NCBI RefSeq assembly: GCF_002736145.1
Contig: NZ_CP024160.1
Coordinates: 310,001 to 374,000 of the forward strand
Direction: 5' to 3'
Origin: Collinsella aerofaciens
Lineage (GTDB): Bacteria; Actinomycetota; Coriobacteriia; Coriobacteriales; Coriobacteriaceae
DNA: 64,000 nt
In this document: piece by piece, positions 16,572 to 25,930 of the stretch
Position numbering within the stretch: position 1 is the stretch's first letter
Layout of the letters: the number at the start of each line of letters is the position of its first letter
Made by a program: the position numbers and the translations under genes
The notes under the pieces: generated by a model
Databases searched by the model: none
Seen by the model: the letters and a program-made list of their open reading frames with translations, nothing else
Told to the model about the DNA's origin: nothing

Positions 16572-18050
16572 ATGACTGAGACCGCTAAGAAAAAGCGCGG
16601 TATGCCTTCATCGTTCACCATTCTTCTTGCTCTGCTGGCAATTGTCGCAGTGATTACCGTTATCGTCTCCGGCACGTCCGGCGGCGCGGTTACTGCCGCC
16701 CGTCTGAGCGATTTCTGCACCGCCCCGATCCTGGGCTTCGCTGACGCTCTGCCCGTCTGCCTCTTCGTTATGATCCTGGGCGGCTTCCTCGGCATGATGA
16801 CCGAGACCGGCGCCCTGGACAACGGCATCGCCGTTCTGGTGCAGAAGCTTAAGGGCAACGAGATTATGCTCATTCCCGTGCTGATGCTCATCTTCTCCCT
16901 CGGTGGTACCACCTATGGTATGTGCGAGGAGACCGTTCCCTTCTACGCCCTGCTCGCTGCTACCATGATGGCCGCTGGCTTCGACCCTATGGTCGGCGCC
17001 GCTACCGTCCTGCTCGGCGCTGGCTGCGGCTGCCTCGGCTCCACGGTTAACCCGTTCGCCGTCGGCGCTGCCGTCGACGCTCTGACCGGCGTTGACATTG
17101 CCGTGAATCAGTCCATCATCATCGGCCTCGGTGCCGTCCTGTGGATTGTCACTACTGCCATGTCCATCGTCTTCGTGATGAACTATGCCAAGAAGGTCAA
17201 GGCTGATAAGGGTTCCACCATCCTGTCGATGCAGGAGCTCAAGGACGCCGAAGAGGCTCACGGCAAGGCTGCTTCCGAGGTTCACAAGGAGGTCAAGCTC
17301 ACCGGTCGTCAGAAGGGTGTTCTGATCGCCTTCGCCTTCACCTTCGTCGTCATGATCGTCGGCTTCATCCCGCTGGCAGACCTCAACGAGGGCGTCGCCA
17401 ACTTCTTTGACGCTGGCGCTGTCTACGATGCCGACGGTAACACCGTCGTCCAGGGCTGGTCTGCCCTGATCACCGGCCTGCCCATTGGTCAGTGGTACTT
17501 CGACGAGGCTTCCACCTGGTTCTTCCTTATGGCCGTCCTGATCGGTATCATCGGTGGCCTGTCCGAGAAGCAGATCGTCAACACCTTCATCACCGGTGCT
17601 GCCGACATGATGTCCGTTGTTCTCGTTATCGCTCTCGCCCGTGGTATCTCCGTCCTCATGGCTAACACCGGCCTCGACGTCTACGTCCTCGACGCTGCCG
17701 CCAATGCTCTGGCTGGCCTGTCCGGCGTGATCTTCGCTCCCATGAGCTTCCTGGTCTACTTCGGCCTGTCCTTCCTGATCCCCTCGACCTCTGGTATGGC
17801 TACCGTCTCCATGCCCATCATGGGACCGCTGGCTGTTAAGCTCGGCTTCTCGCCTGAGGTCATGGTCATGATCTTCTCCGCCGCCATCGGTGTCGTGAAC
17901 CTGTTCACCCCGACCTCCGGCGCCATCATGGGCGGCCTCGCCCTGGCCAAGATCGAGTGGACGACCTGGCTCAAGTTTGCCCTTAAGCTCATCGTCGCGC
18001 TCTCCGTCGTCTGCGCCATCATCCTGACCGTCGCCTGCGTGTTGATCTAA
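16572..18050 (+). CDS. YfcC-family membrane transporter, probable arginine/ornithine exchanger
   Basis: A 492-residue polytopic membrane protein with about twelve hydrophobic segments. It belongs to the YfcC/ArcD2-like family (COG1288): GGFLGMMTETGALD, SLGGTTYGMCEETVPFY and FLIPSTSGMATVSMPIMGPL are characteristic. Placed right after arcB, it most likely swaps external arginine for internal ornithine; substrate is inferred from context. ATG 16572 with the upstream GGGGGG tract was chosen; ATG 16563 or 16545 would add a few residues. The sequence is codon-biased like its neighbours. Confidence 0.85.
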   Translation: MTETAKKKRGMPSSFTILLALLAIVAVITVIVSGTSGGAVTAARLSDFCTAPILGFADALPVCLFVMILGGFLGMMTETGALDNGIAVLVQKLKGNEIMLIPVLMLIFSLGGTTYGMCEETVPFYALLAATMMAAGFDPMVGAATVLLGAGCGCLGSTVNPFAVGAAVDALTGVDIAVNQSIIIGLGAVLWIVTTAMSIVFVMNYAKKVKADKGSTILSMQELKDAEEAHGKAASEVHKEVKLTGRQKGVLIAFAFTFVVMIVGFIPLADLNEGVANFFDAGAVYDADGNTVVQGWSALITGLPIGQWYFDEASTWFFLMAVLIGIIGGLSEKQIVNTFITGAADMMSVVLVIALARGISVLMANTGLDVYVLDAAANALAGLSGVIFAPMSFLVYFGLSFLIPSTSGMATVSMPIMGPLAVKLGFSPEVMVMIFSAAIGVVNLFTPTSGAIMGGLALAKIEWTTWLKFALKLIVALSVVCAIILTVACVLI

Positions 18051-18152
18051 GTACCCCACGGGTACCCCACGGAAACCTTGACGATCCTGTAAAGGATCAC
18101 CTGGTCATCGTCTGTCCGGTGGGGTCAACCCACCGGTAGACTCCTACCTTTA

Positions 18153-18183
18153 GCCCCCTCCCGTTCCGTGCGCGGGAGGGGGC
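18153..18183 (+). terminator. Terminator hairpins after the transporter gene
   Basis: Perfect arms GCCCCCTCCCG and CGGGAGGGGGC followed by GCTCTTGTG. A smaller hairpin (CCGGTGGG/CCCACCGG, 18117-18137) precedes it and another (GTTCCGGCGTTT/AAACGCCGGAAC, 18192-18219) follows. Confidence 0.6.
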
Positions 18184-18232
18184 GCTCTTGTGTTCCGGCG
18201 TTTTACCAAACGCCGGAACCGGTCGACGCTGC

Positions 18233-18332
18233 GCGCCGCCCAGAACGACAATTTGTCATTCAAAAGGCAAGGCATGACCAAAAGGTCTATGCCTTGCCTT
18301 TTTCATGCCAACTTGTACGTTCTGGGCGGCGC
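18233..18332. repeat. Nested hairpin of a second kind
   Basis: Outer arms GCGCCGCCCAGAACG and its exact complement (18233-18247, 18318-18332) enclose an inner hairpin with AAGGCAAGGCATGACC arms near 18264-18300 that ends in a T-run. The inner arm could be a terminator in either direction. The joint differs from the copies at 332, 3935, 4138 and 63687. The rest of the gap 18051-18608 holds no gene; CCATTGTTGGTGC occurs twice around 18362 and 18435. Confidence 0.65.
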
Positions 18333-18608
18333 TCGCTGACTTATGCTCAACCTGCGGCGCTGCCATTGTTGGTGCAGGGGGCAGCTTGCTCGCCCTGGTG
18401 CCCGTTCGTTGACTTTGGCTCTGCCTGTGACGTTTCCATTGTTGGTGCGGAGCGACTTGGTTCCTGCTTCAAATTAGCTATCCTGGATCCCCGGTGGTTG
18501 CGGCGGGCGTGTTTGGTTGGTGCCTGTTGATGGCCTGGGCATCGGGGAGGGTCTGCTCCGTTATAATCGCGTAGGAACTTAATTTACGAAACGGGACGGG
18601 AGCCATAT

Positions 18609-20090
18609 ATGCGCCAGGGTTTCGACAACGCGAAATATATCGAGCTGCAGGCCGCTCATATTAAAGAGCGCATCTCGCAGTTTGGCGGCAAGCTGTATTT
18701 GGAGTTTGGCGGCAAGCTGTTCGATGACTATCATGCGAGTCGTGTACTGCCGGGTTTTGAGCCGGACAGCAAGTTCCGCATGCTCAAGAGCATCGCCGAC
18801 GATGTCGAGGTTATCATCGCGATCAACGCGAACCACATCGAGAAAAACAAGGCTCGTGGTGACCTTGGCATTACCTATGACGAGGATGTGCTGCGCCTGG
18901 TTGACCTGTTCCGCGGCAACGGCTTTGCCGTCGCGGCTGTGGTCATCACCCAGTACGCCGGCCAGCCCGCTGCCGATGTGTTCCGCAACCGCCTGAACGC
19001 GCTCGGTATTCCCGCCAAACTGCACTATCCCATCGAGGGGTATCCGCACGATGTCGATCTGATCGTGTCCGACGACGGCTATGGCAAGAACGAGTTTGTC
19101 GAGACCACCCGACCGCTCGTTGTGGTCACTGCCCCCGGTCCTGGCTCGGGCAAGCTCGCCACCTGCCTGTCTCAGCTCTATCACGAGCACAAGCATGGCA
19201 CGGCCGCCGGCTATGCCAAATTCGAGACCTTTCCGGTTTGGAATCTGCCCCTTACGCATCCGGTCAATATTGCCTACGAGGCCGCCACGGCAGACCTCGA
19301 TGACGCCAACATCATCGACTCCTTCCACCTGGAGGCCTATAACAAGACCACGGTCAACTACAACCGCGACGTCGAGGCCTTCCCGGTAGTCCGTGCCCTG
19401 ATGGAAAAGATCCTGGGCAAGAGCCCCTACCAGAGCCCTACGGACATGGGCGTCAATATGGTCGGCTTTGCCATCACCGATGACGATGCCTGCCGCGACG
19501 CTTCCAAGATGGAGATCGTCCGCCGCTACTTTACCGCGGTCGAAAATGTGCGCCGTACCGGCGTGGGCGATGAGCAAGTCGACCGTCTCAAGATTATTAT
19601 GAAGAAAGCCGGCATCGATAAGAACTACTCACCGGCGCGCTCGGCGGCCCTCACCAGGGAGCAGCTGACGGGTGGTCCCGTGGGTGCCATGGTCATGCCC
19701 GATGGCTCCGTGGTGACCGGTAAGACCTCCACGCGCCTGGGTGCCGCAAGTTCGCTCATTATGAACGCCCTCAAGCATGTCTCGGGCGTCGACCTTGAGC
19801 TCGAGGTCATTAGCGATGAGGCGATCGAGCCCATCAGCAAGCTCAAGACGCATTTCCTGGGCAGCAAAAACCCGCGCCTCCACACCGACGAGACGCTTAT
19901 GGCGCTGTCGATCACCTCGGCCACGAGTGAGACGGCCGCTCGTGTCCTTTCGGGCCTGGAGCAGCTGCGCGGTTGCGACGCCTTCTTTAGCGTGATTATC
20001 TCGCCGACGGACGAGACGGTACTGCGCAAACTGGGTATCAACGTGTGCTGCGAGCCCAAGTTTGAGCGCCGCGGTTTCTTCCATCGCTAA
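18609..20090 (+). CDS. DUF1846 domain-containing protein
   Basis: A 493-residue protein that matches the DUF1846 family along its length: FDNAKYIELQAAHIKERI at the start, then GGKLYLEFGGKLFDDYHASRVLPGF and VVVTAPGPGSGKLATCLSQLYH. The GPGSGK stretch looks like a nucleotide-binding loop. Members have known structures but no firmly established function. GGGAG precedes the ATG. It stands alone between hairpin-rich DNA and a terminator. No signal peptide or membrane segment is visible. Confidence 0.9.
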   Translation: MRQGFDNAKYIELQAAHIKERISQFGGKLYLEFGGKLFDDYHASRVLPGFEPDSKFRMLKSIADDVEVIIAINANHIEKNKARGDLGITYDEDVLRLVDLFRGNGFAVAAVVITQYAGQPAADVFRNRLNALGIPAKLHYPIEGYPHDVDLIVSDDGYGKNEFVETTRPLVVVTAPGPGSGKLATCLSQLYHEHKHGTAAGYAKFETFPVWNLPLTHPVNIAYEAATADLDDANIIDSFHLEAYNKTTVNYNRDVEAFPVVRALMEKILGKSPYQSPTDMGVNMVGFAITDDDACRDASKMEIVRRYFTAVENVRRTGVGDEQVDRLKIIMKKAGIDKNYSPARSAALTREQLTGGPVGAMVMPDGSVVTGKTSTRLGAASSLIMNALKHVSGVDLELEVISDEAIEPISKLKTHFLGSKNPRLHTDETLMALSITSATSETAARVLSGLEQLRGCDAFFSVIISPTDETVLRKLGINVCCEPKFERRGFFHR

Positions 20091-20124
20091 GTTTGAAGCA
20101 CCGCGGTAATTGCATTGCATTTTG

Positions 20125-20157
20125 GCCGTATCGGGTTAGCGCCCGGTACGGCTTTTT
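20125..20157 (+). terminator. Rho-independent terminator of the DUF1846 gene
   Basis: Arms GCCGTATCGGG and CCCGGTACGGC, one mismatch, followed by five T. Confidence 0.88.
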
Positions 20158-20346
20158 GATCAATAAAGCGTCTATTTCGGCGAAAAATAGCTGTTTACCT
20201 GCCTAGAAACAATTTGAGCGGTATACAATAACCGTAACTGTTTCATCCTTAGCGGGATGCCGCATGATGGATATTACCTGCCATCGTGAGGTGTGTCGGT
20301 CGCGCACGGCGCGTTAGATGCTCGTGCTCGGTTTGAGGAGGCTGCT

Positions 20347-20685
20347 ATGGCGGGCAAGGGTCGTGCGAGTGTTAACGATATGAAGCGTGTCGAGGTGCTG
20401 GTGTTGATGGAGATCGACCAGCAAACCGAAGATAATGGCGGGCCGTATGGTTTCTCGCGCAAAACGCTTGCCGAGCGCGTGGGGGTTTCGCCGTATCGTG
20501 CCCGCGCCGCAATCGATCGCTTGGATTCCGAAGGTATGATTGATGTCGTCTCGCGTTATAGCGACGACGGCGGTCAGCTTGCAAATGGCATTTGCCTCAC
20601 CGAACGTGGTGAGTGGTATCTTGAGGGCGTCCGTACCGGCATGCTCGTTCAAGAAATGCTTGAGGACGAGGTTGCTGATCGATAG
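20347..20685 (+). CDS. Small winged-helix DNA-binding protein
   Basis: A 112-residue protein. The middle, FSRKTLAERVGVSPYRARAAIDRLDSEGMID, reads as a helix-turn-helix with recognition helix and wing, as in MarR- or replication-initiator-like winged helices. GAGGAGG before ATG 20347 fixes the start; a longer frame from 20293 has no ribosome site. TACAAT near 20225 could be its -10. Target and effector are unknown. It has its own terminator, and pyrG follows 180 bases on. Confidence 0.7.
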   Translation: MAGKGRASVNDMKRVEVLVLMEIDQQTEDNGGPYGFSRKTLAERVGVSPYRARAAIDRLDSEGMIDVVSRYSDDGGQLANGICLTERGEWYLEGVRTGMLVQEMLEDEVADR

Positions 20686-20710
20686 CAGCATGTATCCCTT
20701 GCCATAGCGA

Positions 20711-20738
20711 CGCCGCCTGGGAAACCGGGCGGCGTTTT
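20711..20738 (+). terminator. Rho-independent terminator
   Basis: Arms CGCCGCC and GGCGGCG enclose TGGGAAACCG and are followed by TTTTGTTTC. Confidence 0.8.
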
Positions 20739-20857
20739 GTTTCAAGATTGAGAAATGCAATCGCACGCGAGAAAAATTGCGGACGGTCCGCGGCGCGAGT
20801 ATTACAATGAAGACCCGTAAGATGTGGATAAACAACTTCTACGGGAAGCGCAGGTAA

Positions 20858-22525
<1,668 letters not shown>

Positions 22526-22527
22526 GG

Positions 22528-23469
22528 GTGCCGGCGAACAAAGAACATACCGAAGCTACTCCCTCGTCGCTCGCCGTGGCGGCGGGGGAGTATCTCGATT
22601 ACCTCGCGGTCGAGCGGGGTTTGGCGCGCAACACGATTGCGGCCTATCGTCGTGACCTGACGACGTACTGCGCCTATCTGGAGCGGGCGGGCATCATGTC
22701 TTTTGATGAGGTGACTCGTCAGGTCGTGGAGGGCTTTGTCGCCGACCGTCGCGATGGGGGCTATTCCGATGCCTCGGTGGAGCGTGCGCTTGCTGCCGTG
22801 AAGGGCCTGCATGCCTTTTTGGTGCGCGATGGGATTGTGGCCCAAAATCCAACGGCGGCGTTGCGTCTGCCTAAAAAGGCTGAGCGTTTGCCGGAGTATC
22901 TATCGGTGGAGGATGTCTCGGCGCTGCTCGATCAAGACTTCCCCGAGGGCGAGATGGGCTTGCGCGACCATGCCATCTTGGAAGTGCTCTACGGATGCGG
23001 CTTGCGTGTGAGCGAGTTGGTGGGGCTCGATGTGGGCGATATCCATACCGACGATGGCTTTGTGCTCGTTCGCGGTAAGGGCTCAAAGGAACGCCTGTCC
23101 CCGCTGGTGGGAAGCGCGGCGCGAGCTCTGACGCTCTATGTAACTGAGGGGCGTTCTCGCTTGGCGGCCCATGCCCACGGAACCGAGACCCCGGCGGTCT
23201 TTTTAAATAAGAACGGCCGCCGTCTGTCGCGCCAGGGCATCCATGCCATCTGTGAGCGCTACGGGCGCCAGGTAGGGCTGGTGGGACTCCATCCCCATAC
23301 GCTGCGCCACTCCTTTGCCACCCATATGCTTGCGGGCGGCGCAGACCTCCGTGTGCTACAGGAGATCTTGGGACATGCCGATATATCGACCACGCAGGTC
23401 TACACGCATGTCGATCGTACGCAACTGACCGAGGTCTATCTGGCGGCGCACCCGCTGGCACATCGTTAA
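22528..23469 (+). CDS. xerD: Tyrosine recombinase XerD-like
   Basis: A 313-residue site-specific recombinase that probably resolves chromosome dimers at dif. The N-terminal SAM-like core-binding domain (YLDYLAVERGLARNTIAAYRR, written here in part) is followed by the catalytic domain with Arg in GCGLRVSELVGL, HTLRHSFATHML with the His and second Arg, a His in ILGHADISTTQ and the nucleophile Tyr in VYTHV. The only sensible start is GTG 22528, three bases past the pyrG stop, with AAGG almost touching it; initiation is probably coupled to pyrG termination. Confidence 0.93.
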   Translation: MPANKEHTEATPSSLAVAAGEYLDYLAVERGLARNTIAAYRRDLTTYCAYLERAGIMSFDEVTRQVVEGFVADRRDGGYSDASVERALAAVKGLHAFLVRDGIVAQNPTAALRLPKKAERLPEYLSVEDVSALLDQDFPEGEMGLRDHAILEVLYGCGLRVSELVGLDVGDIHTDDGFVLVRGKGSKERLSPLVGSAARALTLYVTEGRSRLAAHAHGTETPAVFLNKNGRRLSRQGIHAICERYGRQVGLVGLHPHTLRHSFATHMLAGGADLRVLQEILGHADISTTQVYTHVDRTQLTEVYLAAHPLAHR

Positions 23470-23502
23470 CACATCGCTGGCCTGCATATCTATAGGTATT
23501 TG

Positions 23503-23566
23503 GGGACGGGCCCCAGATTGCCGCTGCGTGCTTTTGCGCTCGCATGGGCAATCTGGGGCCCGTTCC
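23503..23566. terminator. Long hairpin after xerD
   Basis: Arms of 20 bp (23503-23522 with 23547-23566, one mismatch) contain ACGGGCCCCAGATTGCC. On the plus strand CATTTTTC follows, so it can terminate xerD. The loop carries a small inner pairing. It opens the 462-base gene-free stretch 23470-23931, whose right part is the mraZ control region. Confidence 0.7.
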
Positions 23567-23788
23567 ATTTTTCGCCACTTGTCGTCGCGGTGGTGGGCCG
23601 CACGTGCCTTGGGTGGGGGAATTTGGGGGCGATGTGAACGCCATGTAAAGGGACGCAAAAATCGCCTCAAGGTCAACTTGAAGGTTGAGGTTGAAAGGCG
23701 GGGTGCCACAGGTGGCATCCCGCCGTTGCTGCAAACACAACATATTGTGTTTTCGAACATATGATTGGGGGTGTTTTGCAATATATGG

Positions 23789-23863
23789 TGGGTGGAGTGG
23801 TGGGGCGGGGTGGGGGAAGGGGTGGGGAAAGGTGTTGAAAAATGGGGCGGTTCCCCATATTAT
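23789..23863 (+). promoter_or_regulatory. mraZ promoter with MraZ-type boxes
   Basis: TGGGN repeats at 23789, 23801, 23811 and 23823 resemble the MraZ autoregulatory box, in which TGGGN units recur every 10 bases. Immediately downstream lie -35 TTGAAA (23835-23840) and -10 TATTAT (23858-23863) with an ideal 17-bp spacer. The spacer itself is an inverted repeat (ATGGGG and CCCCAT), a further possible operator. Confidence 0.7.
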
Positions 23864-23931
23864 TAATGACGTCGACAGGCGGGGTGGTTCCCCGCGTACG
23901 TGCCATCTGAGTAACCGAGGGGAGGGCGCAC

Positions 23932-24366
23932 ATGGGAATGACTGGTGCATACGAGCGCAATCTCGATGCAAAAGGTCGTCTGTCCCTGCCTGCACCCCTT
24001 CGCGAGGAGCTTGGAGAGCACGTTCGCGTGTTCAAAGCCCTGGATGTCGATGCTCTGTACGTGTTCTCTGCCGAGGCCTTCGACAAGTGGGTCGAAGGAC
24101 TCTTCGCGGGTCGTGAGGGCCACGAGGGTTTTAACCCGCGTGACATTAACGACCAGAAGCTCATGAGGGCGATCAACAAGCGCACTACGTCGATGGACGT
24201 GGATAGCGCCGGTCGTATCGGTCTTTCCGAGTCTCTCCGCAAGCAGGCGAACCTCGACCGCGAGGTCACGGTTGTGGGCAACTACGACCACCTTGAGGTT
24301 TGGGATCGCGCCGCGGCCGATGAGGACGATGACGATGAGGCCCTGCTGGACCTCTTCTTCTCGTAA
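23932..24366 (+). CDS. mraZ: Transcriptional regulator MraZ
   Basis: A 144-residue protein with two SpoVT/AbrB-like repeats (AYERNLDAKGRLSLPAPLRE and TTSMDVDSAGRIGLSESLR). MraZ binds DNA upstream of its own gene and tunes the division and cell-wall cluster, of which it is the first gene. The C-terminus is very acidic (DEDDDDE). GGAGGG five bases before ATG 23932 sets the start. Confidence 0.95.
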   Translation: MGMTGAYERNLDAKGRLSLPAPLREELGEHVRVFKALDVDALYVFSAEAFDKWVEGLFAGREGHEGFNPRDINDQKLMRAINKRTTSMDVDSAGRIGLSESLRKQANLDREVTVVGNYDHLEVWDRAAADEDDDDEALLDLFFS

Positions 24367-24386
24367 GGGCAAGGCACGGGTAACGG

Positions 24387-25352
24387 ATGGAGCGTGGGAT
24401 CTTGACACAAGAATATCGGCATGAACCTGTCATGCTCGGCGAAGTGCTTGAGTCGCTGCGGCTAAAGAGAGGCTCCGTTGTCTGCGATTGCACCCTTGGC
24501 GGTGCCGGCCATTCGGTAAAGATGGCCGCGCAGGTGGGGGAGACGGGCCTTTTGCTCGGCGTCGATCAGGACGACATGGCCCTCGAGGCCGCTGGCGCCC
24601 GTCTGGACCGCGAGGTTCCCGGCGTTCCGCACCAGCTGCTGAAGGGCAACTTCGGCGACTTGGACGAGCTGCTTTGCTCGGCCGAGGTGCCCGGGGTCGA
24701 TGGCTTCCTGTTCGATTTGGGCGTTTCGTCACCGCAACTCGATATCCCTGGCAGGGGCTTTTCGTATAACGAGGACGCCCCATTGGACATGCGGATGGAT
24801 CCGGGTAATAACACCTTAAACGCAGCTGAGGTCATCAACACCTATAACGAACACGACCTCGCCCGGATTCTACGCGTCTACGGCGAAGAGAAGTTCGCCT
24901 CGCAGATCGCGCGCGAGATCGTGCGCCGCCGCGAGCAAGAACCGATCGAAACCACCGGCCAATTTGTCGAGATCATCAAGGCGGGTATCCCGGCTGCCGC
25001 TCGTCGGCATGGCGGACACCCGGCCAAGAAAAGTTTCCAGGCCATTCGCATCGAGGTCAATCACGAGCTCGATGTGCTCGAACGAGGGCTTGATGCCGCC
25101 ACCAGGTGGCTCAACCCGGGCGGACGTATCTGCGTCATCTCGTATCACTCGCTCGAGGACCGTATCGTAAAGAATCACTTTAAGGAGATGAGCCAGGGGT
25201 GCACGTGTCCGCCGGAGATTCCGGTGTGCGTGTGCGGCAACGTGCCGATACTCAAGGTCATCACTCGCAAACCCTTGGTTGCCCAGCCTGATGAGGTTGA
25301 GCGCAACCCTCGGGCGAGATCAGCCAAAATCCGCGTGGCGCAGCGTATGTAG
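24387..25352 (+). CDS. rsmH: 16S rRNA (cytosine-1402-N4)-methyltransferase
   Basis: A 321-residue SAM-dependent enzyme. CTLGGAGHSVKMA is the SAM loop, and FLFDLGVSSPQLDIPGRGFS, PLDMRMDP and VISYHSLEDRIVKNHF are RsmH signatures. ATG 24387 has a poor ribosome site. TTG 24402 is better placed after GGAG and begins just before the conserved YRHEPVML, so the true start may be TTG. It follows mraZ by 20 bases in the standard order. Confidence 0.94.
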   Translation: MERGILTQEYRHEPVMLGEVLESLRLKRGSVVCDCTLGGAGHSVKMAAQVGETGLLLGVDQDDMALEAAGARLDREVPGVPHQLLKGNFGDLDELLCSAEVPGVDGFLFDLGVSSPQLDIPGRGFSYNEDAPLDMRMDPGNNTLNAAEVINTYNEHDLARILRVYGEEKFASQIAREIVRRREQEPIETTGQFVEIIKAGIPAAARRHGGHPAKKSFQAIRIEVNHELDVLERGLDAATRWLNPGGRICVISYHSLEDRIVKNHFKEMSQGCTCPPEIPVCVCGNVPILKVITRKPLVAQPDEVERNPRARSAKIRVAQRM

Positions 25353-25442
25353 GCGCGACCGCGCGATATTGGACCTCCCGCTCGCACCATAAACGAAGCT
25401 TAAACATACTACCAACGTACTCGGGATGGGAGGCGGCATATC

Positions 25443-25913
25443 ATGGGCTACAACACTTCAAGCGCAGCACTCGCCTATGATATGAACGCCATGCCCGCCT
25501 ATCGTGAGACGCCGCAGGCCCCCGTTGCTCCCCGTGAGCAGCGCACGCCGCGCTTTGATGTCTACACGGGCGCGGGCCGTCAGGCAAACCAGGCGGTAAG
25601 CCCGGTTTTCATGAGCGTTCTTAAAACGTTTTGCATCATTGCGGCTATCTTCATGACGATCGGCGTCGCCCGCGTGGCGCTCGCCGGCGTTACGGCCCAG
25701 GTGCTCAACAGCAACGCCGAGCTTACCAACACGCTCGAAAAGGCGACCGATGAGAGCTCCGACCTGGAGGTCATGCATTCGGTCTATGGCGCCGACACGC
25801 GCATTCGCGACCTTGCGGGCGCTTATGGCATGGTGGAGCCCAGCGAGAGCGTTACACTTGACTTTTCGCAGGATGCAGCCGCGGGCGCCAACGCGACCGC
25901 GACCGCTCAGTAG
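25443..25913 (+). CDS. FtsL-like bitopic division protein
   Basis: A 156-residue protein with a cytoplasmic N-terminus of about 55 residues, one membrane segment (about 56-80) and an outer region with a probable coiled coil (AQVLNSNAELTNTLEKATDE). Sequence identity to FtsL cannot be judged by eye; the topology and the place between rsmH and ftsI are those of ftsL, whose product holds FtsQ and FtsW-FtsI in the divisome. GGGAGG precedes the ATG. Confidence 0.7.
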   Translation: MGYNTSSAALAYDMNAMPAYRETPQAPVAPREQRTPRFDVYTGAGRQANQAVSPVFMSVLKTFCIIAAIFMTIGVARVALAGVTAQVLNSNAELTNTLEKATDESSDLEVMHSVYGADTRIRDLAGAYGMVEPSESVTLDFSQDAAAGANATATAQ

Positions 25914-25930
25914 CAAGACGGTAGCTGAGT

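Noticed and set aside
16608-18059. A 483-codon minus-strand frame opposite the transporter
   Set aside because: It is rich in His, Asp, Glu and Gly, with no family match or start signal: the shadow of a membrane protein gene with biased codons.
18340-18600. A short coding frame between the transporter and DUF1846 genes
   Set aside because: Open frames there lack ribosome sites and read as Cys/Ala/Leu-rich noise.
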